Source: Lewinellaceae bacterium (GTDB lineage: Bacteria > Bacteroidota > Bacteroidia > Chitinophagales > Saprospiraceae). From it: a stretch of 64,000 nt of DNA. Within the stretch, counting starts at the first letter, position 1; each line of letters starts with the position of its first letter. The stretch spans positions 89,098 through 153,097 of the forward strand of contig JADJWX010000001.1 in the NCBI GenBank assembly GCA_016716135.1, in the 5' to 3' direction. Positions 8,610 to 17,800 of this stretch are shown piece by piece. The notes beneath the pieces were generated by a model. It was not told where the DNA came from, ran no database searches, and was given only the letters and a program-made list of their open reading frames with translations. Position numbers and translations under genes: made by a program.

Positions 8610-8719
8610 TAATACCAGTTTGTTTCAAAATGAAGCAGGCCAACAGCCCCCCGAATTAAACGGAAATAACCCCGTCTATCCCCCCTCATTCTTCAGATGA
8701 ATTTTAGTAAAGGAAGCGC

Positions 8720-8727
8720 TACCTTTG
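8720..8727 (+). promoter_or_regulatory. Candidate metK promoter -7 box and leader
   Basis: TACCTTTG is a perfect TAnnTTTG box, 133 bp before the metK ATG. The leader (about 8735-8860) is long for this genome and GC-rich in places, but no known SAM riboswitch consensus was recognised in it. The rest of 8610-8720 holds nothing recognisable. Confidence 0.4.
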
Positions 8728-8860
8728 CGCGGCTTTTTTGCGCCCGGAGTAAAGAAATTGCCTATAACAGGGCCACCCGGGAGCTGAAAAGCCCAGCACA
8801 ATACCTGAAACGTTCCGCGTGTAAAAAAGCACTGGCGGAAACAAAACACACAACTACGTC

Positions 8861-10108
8861 ATGCCATATTTATTTACTTCCGAGTCTGTTTCTGAAGGCC
8901 ATCCCGATAAAATTGCCGATCAGATCAGCGACGCAATTCTGGATGAGTTTCTCCGGCAGGATCCCAACGCCAAAGTGGCCTGTGAAACCCTGGTAACTAC
9001 CGGCCTGGTGGTTGTGGCCGGTGAAGTGCGTTCGCATGCTTATGTGGATGTACAGGAAACTGCGCGCAAAACCATCGAACGCATCGGTTACACCCGGGCT
9101 GAATACCAGTTTGAGGCCAAAAGCTGCGGTGTGATCAGTGCCATTCACGAACAAAGTGCAGACATTGCCCAAGGCGTTGATGTCGGTAAAAACGAGCAGG
9201 ATCAGGGCGCCGGCGACCAGGGTATGATGTTCGGCTACGCCACCAACGAAACCGACAACTACATGCCGCTTGGCCTCGACCTGGCGCACCGCATCCTGCG
9301 CGAGCTCGCCGACATCCGCCGCGAAGGCAAAAAGATGAAGTACCTGCGCCCCGATGCCAAAAGCCAGGTCACCATCGAATACACCGACAAACACGTCCCC
9401 AAGCGCATCGACACCATCGTGGTGAGCACGCAGCACGATGAGGAGGCCACCCAGGAACGCATTGCTGCCGATATTCAGAAAATTGTAATTCCCCGTGTCA
9501 AAAAAAACCTGCCGCCGCGCCTGCAACGGCTCTTTAACAACAGCATCCAATACTACATCAACCCTACCGGAAAATTTGTGATCGGGGGGCCCCACGGCGA
9601 CACCGGCCTTACCGGCCGCAAGATCATCGTGGACACCTACGGCGGCAAAGGCGCCCATGGTGGTGGTGCCTTTAGCGGAAAAGACGCTTCCAAAGTGGAC
9701 CGTTCGGCAGCCTACGCCACCCGGCATATCGCCAAAAACCTGGTTGCCGCCGGCTTGTGCAAGCAGGCATTGGTACAGGTTGCTTATGCGATCGGGGTTT
9801 CCAAGCCGGTCGGGCTTTTTGTCAATACCTTCGGAACCTGCACGGTGAAAGGCCTGACCGACGGCGAAATTGCAAATAAACTGCTGGAGATTTTCGACCT
9901 CCGCCCGGCGGCTATTGTAAAACGCTACGGATTGAAAAACCCGATTTTTGCCGAAACCGCAGCCTACGGCCATTTCGGGCGCGAACCGGAAAAAAAGACA
10001 ATTTCAATTGGCCTGAACGGCAAATCCGAAAAACGGGAAGTAGAAACATTTACCTGGGAAAAACTCGATGCCGTCGCGGATATCCGGAAGGCATTCGGAC
10101 TGGCCTAA
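8861..10108 (+). CDS. metK: S-adenosylmethionine synthetase
   Basis: 415 residues. It makes S-adenosylmethionine from methionine and ATP in the cytosol. Hallmarks: FTSESVSEGHPDKIADQ at the N-terminus (ATP-site GHPDK), GAGDQGMMFGYA, and the phosphate-binding GGKGAHGGGAFSGKDASKVD in the C-terminal half, followed by YGHFGR near the end. Length is slightly above the 384 residues of the E. coli enzyme. It is monocistronic by spacing, with a promoter box and a long leader upstream. Together with ahcY at 34513 it covers both ends of the SAM cycle. Confidence 0.97.
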   Translation: MPYLFTSESVSEGHPDKIADQISDAILDEFLRQDPNAKVACETLVTTGLVVVAGEVRSHAYVDVQETARKTIERIGYTRAEYQFEAKSCGVISAIHEQSADIAQGVDVGKNEQDQGAGDQGMMFGYATNETDNYMPLGLDLAHRILRELADIRREGKKMKYLRPDAKSQVTIEYTDKHVPKRIDTIVVSTQHDEEATQERIAADIQKIVIPRVKKNLPPRLQRLFNNSIQYYINPTGKFVIGGPHGDTGLTGRKIIVDTYGGKGAHGGGAFSGKDASKVDRSAAYATRHIAKNLVAAGLCKQALVQVAYAIGVSKPVGLFVNTFGTCTVKGLTDGEIANKLLEIFDLRPAAIVKRYGLKNPIFAETAAYGHFGREPEKKTISIGLNGKSEKREVETFTWEKLDAVADIRKAFGLA

Positions 10109-10310
10109 TCCATTTTTATCAATACCGCCGGCGGGCAGATTGCGTTTCGAAAAAGCAACCGCCTGTCTGCCGGCGGGCATCCCTGCCGCCGCAATTTGTT
10201 ACCTTTCCCGCCGTTTTTCGTACATAAAACGAAAATGCAGCAGCGATGGCAGGCTTGAAGATACCTGCCGGAACTGCCGGCACAGATACTTCAACTAAAC
10301 ACAAGTTCTA

Positions 10311-10829
10311 ATGATTCGCAAGACATCTCTTTTTCTGTTTGCACTGCTTTTCGGCGCCATTAGCCTGTCCGGGCAAGCAGATTCAACCAAATACGGTCAC
10401 ATGAACCTGGGCAACCTGCTCGACGAATTGCCCGAAACGGCAAAGGCCGAGGCTATCCTGCGCGTATTTGCCGACAGCCTCAACCAGAAAGACAGCCTGA
10501 TGACCATGGCTTTTCAGGAAGCTTACCTGCTTCTAAAAAAAGAATACGACGAAGGCGGGCTCACCCAGGTACAACTTCAGGAACGCCAGTTGGCGCTTGA
10601 AAAACAGCGCCAGGAAATTCAAAAGTACGAGGAGGAGGCCCAAGCACTGCTCGAATCCAGGCGTAATGAATTGCTCGGCCCTATTCTTTCCCGGGTCGAT
10701 GACGCGATAAAAGCCGTGGCAAAAGAAAACGGCCTCCTGATGATTTTTGATGTCAGCAGTGGCTCAATGCTGTTTGCTGCCGAAACGATTGATGTCACTC
10801 CGATGGTCAAAACCAAATTGGGGATTTGA
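10311..10829 (+). CDS. OmpH/Skp-like periplasmic chaperone
   Basis: 172 residues with an N-terminal signal peptide (about 22 residues, ending SLSGQA). The order is a short beta segment (YGHMNLGNLLDELPE), a long charged helical hairpin rich in Gln, Glu and Lys (VQLQERQLALEKQRQEIQKY), and a return beta segment (LLMIFDVSSGSMLFA). This is the Skp/OmpH tentacle plan, which holds unfolded outer-membrane proteins during transport. A strong terminator-like hairpin follows the stop codon. The 200 bp upstream hold a GC-rich imperfect hairpin (about 10122-10182). Confidence 0.85.
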   Translation: MIRKTSLFLFALLFGAISLSGQADSTKYGHMNLGNLLDELPETAKAEAILRVFADSLNQKDSLMTMAFQEAYLLLKKEYDEGGLTQVQLQERQLALEKQRQEIQKYEEEAQALLESRRNELLGPILSRVDDAIKAVAKENGLLMIFDVSSGSMLFAAETIDVTPMVKTKLGI

Positions 10830-10847
10830 TCTTGCGATCTTTAAAAG

Positions 10848-10890
10848 CAACACGGAGGCCCGAAGGATAAAACTTCGGGCCTCCGTGTTG
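10848..10890 (+). terminator. Hairpin after the OmpH-like gene
   Basis: An 18-bp perfect stem (10848-10865 with 10873-10890) and a 7-nt loop start 19 bp after the stop. It lacks a clear U-tract, so it may protect the mRNA end or be a palindromic repeat as well as a terminator. Confidence 0.6.
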
Positions 10891-11053
10891 CATAAATCCC
10901 AACCGGCATGTATGCAACCGATTCCTTTATTATATTTTGCTGCATACGTCCACAGTTCTCCATAAAAAGCCAAAAAGCAATACTTTTACACCCTCCTCCC
11001 GGGCAGCACCCTGAAGCCCGGGATTGTTTATACCAGAAACATATCTTTCTACG

Positions 11054-14000
11054 ATGACTGCTTTCAAAACGCTGAATAATCTAACCGGGTGGCTGGTTTT
11101 TGCTGTGGCTGCGCTTGTTTTAGGCGCTGCTGCCGAACCTACCGGCAGTTTGTGGGACTGTGGCGAGTTTATCGCCGGGGCCTATAAATTGCAGGTGGTG
11201 CACCCGCCCGGGGCGCCTATTTTCCTCCTGGTCGGCCGCCTGTTTGCCTGGGTTGGGCAAATGGTGTCGGACGACCCCGCCACTATTGCCTATGCTGTAA
11301 ACCTGCTCTCGGCCTTGTGCACGGCATTTGGAGCAATGTTTATTTGCTGGAGCACGACCATTCTGGCCCGTCTGGCGCTGGTTGGCCGCGAAGGTGAAAT
11401 GTCGCAAGGGCAGGCCATTGCAATCCTGGGCGCCGGGTTGGTTGCCGGGCTCACCACGGCCTTTGCGTCCTCAGTTTGGTTTTCCGCCGTTGAAGGTGAG
11501 GTATACGCCATGTCGGCCTTTTTCACCTGCCTCACCTTGTGGGCGGTACTCAAGTGGTACCAGTTGCCGGATACTGCCGATGCCGATCGCTGGCTGGTTT
11601 TTGCGTTTTATTCGGTAGCCCTTTCGATCGGGGTACACCTGCTGAGCCTGCTGACCTTTCCGGCGCTGGCCATGTTTTATTATTTTAAAAAAGCAAAAAA
11701 ACCGACGGTATTCAACACCCTGCTGGCTGCCGGCGTGGGTGTGGCGTTTATCGTTGGGCTCCAGTATTTTATTATCGCCGGGATTCCGCGGCTTTGGGCC
11801 ACGTTTGACCGTTTTATGGTCAATGGCCTGGGTATGCCGTTTCACACGGGCATTATCCTGGTTTTCCTGCTTTTTAGCGGTGTGCTCTGGTATGGCCTGC
11901 GCCGGGCCGAGCGTACCGGAAACGGTCTGTTGCAACGCCTGGTTGTTGCGGTCGGTGTCGTGGTGATCGCGTATACGGCCTTTGGCATGGTGGTCATCCG
12001 GGCGAATGCGAACCCGCCGATCAACATGAACGACCCCTCCGACGCCACTCGCCTGCTACCCTACCTCAACCGCGAGCAATACGGCGAACGCCCGCTGTTG
12101 CGCGGCCCGAGCTTCGACGCCAAACCCATCGGCCTGAAAACCGAAGAGCGTTGGGGCCGTGTCGGCGACCGCTATGAAATTGTTGACGAAAAAATTGATT
12201 ACGAATACGCCTCGTCCAGCAAAACCCTGTTTCCGCGTATGGGCGACTATTCGCAGGGGCGGCCGGACCTGTACCGCCGCTGGATTGATAAACCCACCGG
12301 TACACCAACTTTTGGCGACAACATTGAGTTTTTCATGAAATACCAGCTGGGTTGGATGTACTGGCGCTATTTCATGTGGAATTTTGCCGGCCGGCAAAAC
12401 GGCGAACAGGGTTTTTATTCCTGGGACCCCAGCTCCGGAAACTGGGTAAGCGGCATCGATTTCCTGGATGAAGGCCGGATCGGGAATCAGGACGAATTGC
12501 CCGAGTTTATGGCCAAGGATCAGGCGCGCAACCATTATTACCTTATCCCGTTTCTGCTCGGTTTGGTCGGTTTGTTTTTTCACTATCGAAGCCGGCCGCG
12601 CGATTTTGCCGCGTTGTTTGCCCTGTTTATTATTACCGGTATCGGCATCACGGTGTATTCCAACCAGCCGCCCAATGAACCCCGCGAACGGGATTATGTG
12701 CTCGTCGGCTCTATTTTCACCTTTGCCATGTGGATCGGGCTGAGTATCCCCGCGCTGTTCACCCTGTTGAGCGAGCGGGTAAAACTGCCGGGTGCGGCTG
12801 CTGCCGGTGCGGTCAGTTTGCTGGCTTTGTCGGCGCCCCTGTTGATGGTCACGCAGAACTGGGACGATCACAGCCGGGCCGACCACTACGCCAGCCGCGA
12901 CTATGCAAGCAACTTCCTCAACTCCTGCGCGCCCAACGCCATTATTTTTACTTACGGCGACAACGATACTTACCCGCTCTGGTACTGCCAGGAGGTGGAG
13001 GGTATCCGGACGGATGTACGGGTGGTGAATCTTTCCCTGATTGCGGTAGACTGGTATATCGATCAGTTGCGCCGCAAGGTGAACGATTCGCCGGCCATTG
13101 AAATGAGTATTCCGCAGGAGAAACTGCGCGGGTACAAACGTGTCCAGGTGCCGTTTTACGCACCCTCGGGTTCTGAACCGGAAATGTCGCTGCAACAATT
13201 GCTGAAATTTGTCGGCGAAGACCACCCGGTACCAGCGCAGGGCGGGCGCGATTTTGATTCGTATGTGCCAAGCCACAATGTGGTAATTCCGGTCAACAAA
13301 CAAGCCATGGTTGCCAACGGTTTGCTTTCGGCAGCCGACAGCAATGTGGTGGATACCATCCGGTTCAATCTGGGCGACCGGAGTTTCCTGATCAAAGACG
13401 ACATTGCCATCCTGGATATCGTGGCGTCGAACTTCGACAAACGCCCTATTTACTGGGCCGTTACCACCCGGGAAGAAAAACTGCTTGGCCTGGCCGATTA
13501 CACCCAACTGGAAGGCCTGAGCCTGCGTTTGGTGCCGTATTATTCGCCCGGCGACGGCCGTAGTTACGGTATTATCGGAAGTGGCCGCGTCGCTACGGAC
13601 ATTGCCTACGACAACATTATGACCAAATGGCAATGGGGTAATTTCGACAAGGAACGCTTGTATGTCAACCGCTCGTATATGCCGAGTTTGCAAACCATGC
13701 GTGTCGGGATGATCCGCATTGGCCGTCAATTGGTCACGGAAGGCAAACTGGATAAAGCCGAGGCTTTGGCGGATAAATACTTTGCCGTTTTCCCGGATTT
13801 CAACTTCCCGTACGATCAGTTTTCTGCCTACATGGCCGATATCTATGCCCGCGCAGGCGCAAATGAAAAAGCAAAAGAAAAGATTTTGGCAATAGCGAAA
13901 ACGCAGGAGGCCATCATGCGCTTTCACAAATCGCAAACACCGGAATTTCAGCGCGGCTATGAGCAGGATTTCCGTTTTGCTGCCGCTGCAGCCCAGACAC

Positions 14001-14110
14001 TGATCGGCATTGCGCAATTCATGCAGGACAACCAATTGAAGGCCGAACTGGAAAATCAGTTCAACCCTTACCTGCCGGCTGCACCGGGCGTGCCGCCGCT
14101 ACCGCAATAG
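11054..14110 (+). CDS. DUF2723 family membrane protein (GT117-like O-glycosyltransferase candidate)
   Basis: 1018 residues from the chosen ATG; an upstream ATG at 11024 would add 10 residues. I prefer 11054 because family members start close to the LNNLTGWLVFAVAALV helix. The signature EPTGSLWDCGEFIAGAYKLQ and HPPGAPIFLLVGRLF is clear, with about ten transmembrane helices in the first 250 residues and again near 500-600, then a large extracytoplasmic region. The DCGE acidic pair resembles the catalytic site of GT-C enzymes such as protein O-mannosyltransferases. Family knowledge links DUF2723 to protein O-glycosylation in Bacteroidota. A terminator follows. Confidence 0.88.
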   Translation: MTAFKTLNNLTGWLVFAVAALVLGAAAEPTGSLWDCGEFIAGAYKLQVVHPPGAPIFLLVGRLFAWVGQMVSDDPATIAYAVNLLSALCTAFGAMFICWSTTILARLALVGREGEMSQGQAIAILGAGLVAGLTTAFASSVWFSAVEGEVYAMSAFFTCLTLWAVLKWYQLPDTADADRWLVFAFYSVALSIGVHLLSLLTFPALAMFYYFKKAKKPTVFNTLLAAGVGVAFIVGLQYFIIAGIPRLWATFDRFMVNGLGMPFHTGIILVFLLFSGVLWYGLRRAERTGNGLLQRLVVAVGVVVIAYTAFGMVVIRANANPPINMNDPSDATRLLPYLNREQYGERPLLRGPSFDAKPIGLKTEERWGRVGDRYEIVDEKIDYEYASSSKTLFPRMGDYSQGRPDLYRRWIDKPTGTPTFGDNIEFFMKYQLGWMYWRYFMWNFAGRQNGEQGFYSWDPSSGNWVSGIDFLDEGRIGNQDELPEFMAKDQARNHYYLIPFLLGLVGLFFHYRSRPRDFAALFALFIITGIGITVYSNQPPNEPRERDYVLVGSIFTFAMWIGLSIPALFTLLSERVKLPGAAAAGAVSLLALSAPLLMVTQNWDDHSRADHYASRDYASNFLNSCAPNAIIFTYGDNDTYPLWYCQEVEGIRTDVRVVNLSLIAVDWYIDQLRRKVNDSPAIEMSIPQEKLRGYKRVQVPFYAPSGSEPEMSLQQLLKFVGEDHPVPAQGGRDFDSYVPSHNVVIPVNKQAMVANGLLSAADSNVVDTIRFNLGDRSFLIKDDIAILDIVASNFDKRPIYWAVTTREEKLLGLADYTQLEGLSLRLVPYYSPGDGRSYGIIGSGRVATDIAYDNIMTKWQWGNFDKERLYVNRSYMPSLQTMRVGMIRIGRQLVTEGKLDKAEALADKYFAVFPDFNFPYDQFSAYMADIYARAGANEKAKEKILAIAKTQEAIMRFHKSQTPEFQRGYEQDFRFAAAAAQTLIGIAQFMQDNQLKAELENQFNPYLPAAPGVPPLPQ

Positions 14111-14130
14111 ATTGAACGTTTTTTATAAAA

Positions 14131-14170
14131 ATCCCGGGTTTTTCCATTGCGAATCACCCGGGATTTTTTT
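14131..14170 (+). terminator. Rho-independent terminator of the DUF2723 gene
   Basis: ATCCCGGGT at 14131-14139 pairs with ACCCGGGAT ending near 14164, followed by a run of seven or more T. It begins 20 bp after the stop codon. Confidence 0.85.
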
Positions 14171-14382
14171 TGTCCATCTGTTTTTTCAATGGTGTTGGGG
14201 ATGCTGATCCAACCTTGCCAATTATAAGAAAATGGAGAAATGAAGCTATATTTTAAATTTTCTTCACGACCAAACACTGAGCACGATTCGCCATCTAACA
14301 CCAGAGTCTTTAAAGTGCCCAGGTAGAATTATACCCATTGGAAAGTGGTTTGCAAATTTTTCGGGATTTTAGTCCTCGGATG

Positions 14383-14637
14383 GCTCTATAGCCCAGGGCA
14401 GACGCATTAAAATTGTTCAACAATAGCCTAAGACCAAAAATCGGCCCAGCGGGCCGACATCTTGGTAGCAATTGTGGCCTGTCATGTTTACCGTGGCCCA
14501 ACGGGCCACTATTGGGCATATAAAAATCGTGTAATACCGGCCCGCTGGACCGGAAACTGCCAATCAGTGGGCCAATACTACCGAGATGCCGCCCCATCCG
14601 GGGCGATTTTGATGCGTTTGCTCTGGCTCTATAGCCC
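14383..14637. repeat. 255-bp palindromic cassette with four GC hairpins
   Basis: The outer arms (14383-14413 and 14606-14636) are imperfect inverted repeats sharing GGCTCTATAGCC and GACGCATTAAAAT-like segments. Inside are four GC palindromes: CGGCCCAGCGGGCCG at 14442, GTGGCCCAACGGGCCAC at 14493, CCGGCCCGCTGGACCGG at 14537 and GCCCCATCCGGGGC at 14591. The motif CAGGGCAGACGCAT in the left arm recurs at 24806. No coding frame of interest was seen in 14171-14811 outside this cassette. Confidence 0.75.
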
Positions 14638-14817
14638 TCAATAAAAATATTGATTCCGAATTAGTCATCCGATGACCTGACCTTCGCGGTTTTTCGCAAA
14701 CTGCTTTCCGGCAGGTAAAAGTTGACAACATTACGCCTGGCACCACACCGACAATAGTACAACCCTCACGGCTATTTTCACAAATCCCTTATGCCTCCTG
14801 GCCTAATCCGGTCTACA

Positions 14818-14851
14818 CAAAAAAGCGCCACTCCAGTAAAGGAATGGCGCT
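14818..14851 (-). terminator. Terminator of the T9SS surface-protein gene
   Basis: On the minus strand an 11-bp stem (14841-14851 with 14824-14834, one G-T pair) is followed by six T. It lies 33 bp beyond the stop codon at 14884. Confidence 0.8.
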
Positions 14852-14883
14852 TCAAAAGGTAGTTTAAAATTAAGCGGTGGAAC

Positions 14884-17800
14884 TTAGTCCACAACAATCA
14901 TCTTCTTCGTTGCACTGTGCGTGGGCGTTTCCAGTTGATAGAAAAGCACGCCGGAAGTCAGGTCGCTGCGATTGATTGTTACGGTATTTAGTCCCTTACC
15001 GTACGCGCCGTTCAGCACTTTTACCAGGCGGCCTTCGGCATTGCTGATGGTGAGGGTAGCCGTGGTGGCTTCCGGCAGGTTGAAGGAAATAATCGTTTGT
15101 TCACGAACCGGGTTCGGCGTGTTTTGCAAAAGTTCGAAACCTGCACCGGCCACCACCGAACCGTTTGCACCGTTGAAGCGGAAAGCAACATCGTACGATT
15201 CGCCGTCGGCTTTGTATGCTTCAGCCCGGGTAATGCGGCTGCTTACGCCAAGCAATTGACTCAGCATACCGGTTTTCGAGGCACGGAAACGCGCTGCAAA
15301 ACCAGAAGCGCCATCCACCGATACGGTAACCGCACCATCCTTGGCAAAAACACCAAAGTTGTTGGCCGTCTGGTTTTCGCCGGGCAGCAGTTCGAGCAGT
15401 TCAAGGCCGCCGGTGTTGAGTGTAAACTGATATCCGGCAAAATCAGTACCGGGAGTAAAATCAACCGTAAACACCTCGCCGGCTTTTACGCTGCGCTCGG
15501 CAATGTCGACAAACAACGTACCTGCCGAACGATCTTCACTGGAGATCAGGTTGGCCTGTGCGTTGCCGTTCACGTCGCCAATTTTTACAGCTACGAAATC
15601 GCTTGCAAACTGGTTTGTTTGTACATCAACCACGGATTTTGTTTCCGGGAATACTTCCTGGAACGGGTTATCCGGGTTAGGGAAAGTATAGGCTTTATCC
15701 ACAAAGCGCCAGCTGGTGTTGCTTGGCAGTTCCGAATACAGGCCAAGGATCAGTTTCCGCAATTCGACAATGTCAAACGTTGTGATCGAACGGCTGCTGT
15801 TGGCATCGGCGGCGATCATTTTGTACGAATTGCCGAGCGGTTCGAGGCCCAGGATGTGCTTGTTGATCAACACCAGGTCGAAGGTTGAAACGCCGTTCAG
15901 GTGGTCGTTGTCTTTCGTCGGTGTCAGGGTGTAATTGGATGCCATCGGTATGGCATTGGTGAACACATAGAGACCGGTGGCATCCGACATATTGAACATG
16001 GTGAAAGGCGGCAGGCCGTTGGGCGGTGTGCCGGCCAGTTCAACGTGCCCGTCGAGCAGGCCATTATCGCCATCTGTTTTCAGCGAACCCGCCACAGTTG
16101 CATTGGAACCGGCAGGGCCGCAAACGCCCATATTATCCTGCACAATCACGTAGGTTTCGCAGAAATCGGCATTGCCCGCGAGGTCGATCGACCAGAGTTC
16201 AACAAACTGGGTACCCAATTCATCACAGGTAAAGCTCACGTTGGTTTGCGGCGAGCCGTCGGGATTAGTCGGGAAACCCGTGCCGGTGCCCGATTTGCGA
16301 ATGCCAATCTTGAGCAGGTCGCTTGGCGTGCAATTATCCTCGGTGTATTCCAGAAAATCCGTTGCCCACAGTTGGATCATACCGGTCGGCATGATATTCA
16401 CACTCAGGCCGTTGGTGCAAACCACCGTCGGGGCTTTGCAATCTTTCACCACAAAAGTGTATTCGCAGGTGCCTTCGTTGCCGCAACCGTCCGACACGAT
16501 CCACTTGATCTTGTGCGTGCCGTATGGCAGTTCAGGGACAACGAAATTGGTCGGTTGCTGTTGGGTATTCCAACGTACGCTGGCTACTTTTTTGTTGCCG
16601 CTGACCGTTGTTTGCAAGGCAAAACCATACTTCTGATTGAGCGGTACCGGCCGTTCGTCAAACTGACGGGCCGTGCCGCCCTGGAAGTTCGGGTTTTGTG
16701 CATTGTCGTAAAACACGGTATTGAAACCCGGCAGGTTGGTGCTGCTGATGACCGTTTCCATGGTGCCGGTGTTGTCTAAATCGAGGAACAGCAGGTAGCG
16801 CACCGTCACGTTAGCGCCCGAGCAAAGGTCGGTTGCGGTGACCGTCAGGTCGGTCGGCGCTTCGCACAAATCGTGGCTGTTGGTTTGGTTGTCAAACCAG
16901 TAGGATTCGTTCCAGAGTTGGGCATTGTTAGCCGTCAGGTCGCAAATTTCCACCGGGCTGGTCGGGCAATCCTCCACAAAAGGCGCCTGTGTGTCAATGA
17001 CTTTGATGATCTGCTTGTATTTGTAGCAGTTTGCATTGGCGCTCCAGAAAATGGAGAAGTTGGTCGGCGAAGGATCCGTCGGATTCACCCGGACAACCGT
17101 CGGCGCCCAGGGAGCCGGTGTGCCTGCCGGCGACACGGTGGGGCCGGGCAGGTTGGAGGAGTGGTTGGCCGTGGCGTTCGGATTGGGGTTGGGTACTTCG
17201 ATACAGCCCAGGTTGGGGTTGTAGGTGCACCAGTTGATAATCGTCCAGGTCCGTTCAATTTTGTAACAAGCGTCAGGCACTACCGTAAAAATTACATCTT
17301 CGTGGGAAACGCCGAGCAGCTCGCAATCTTCACCGAAGAACGAAGGCTCACCATACATGCCGGAGCCGTTGCAGGAAGTAACGATGGCATCGTCCGGGAA
17401 TTTGATGTAGTAATCCTGCTCGTAGTTTACAAAAACACGCTGCGTGCATTGGCTGCTCAGCCCGCCGCAGTCGAAGGAGCGGAACGTGCGGGTAATCGTG
17501 CCTTTGTTGCACAGGGTGTCAAAAAACGTGTAGTTGGCTGTTGCCGTAATGGTATCGATGCAGCAATTGTCGGTGGCGGTAGCCATGCCGTAGGCCCAGA
17601 GGCTGGGATCGAAATTCTCACAGGAAACCGTTACGTTCGGTGGCGGCACGCAGGTTGGTTTGAGTTTGTCGTCGACAAAAACCTGTACCATACATTCGTT
17701 GGAATGCCATTCTTCAAATTCCAGGGAAACCTCCCCTGCCGGAACAGGCACATCGTACACCCGGAAAACCACCATGATCGTATCGTTGATATCTTCGCAA

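Noticed and set aside
8728..8860. SAM riboswitch in the metK leader
   Set aside because: The leader is long enough, but no SAM-I, SAM-II or related consensus pairing could be recognised by eye. An Infernal scan would decide.
12056..14035. 659-residue minus-strand frame over the DUF2723 gene
   Set aside because: Shadow with no known motif; the plus strand has family signatures and a terminator.
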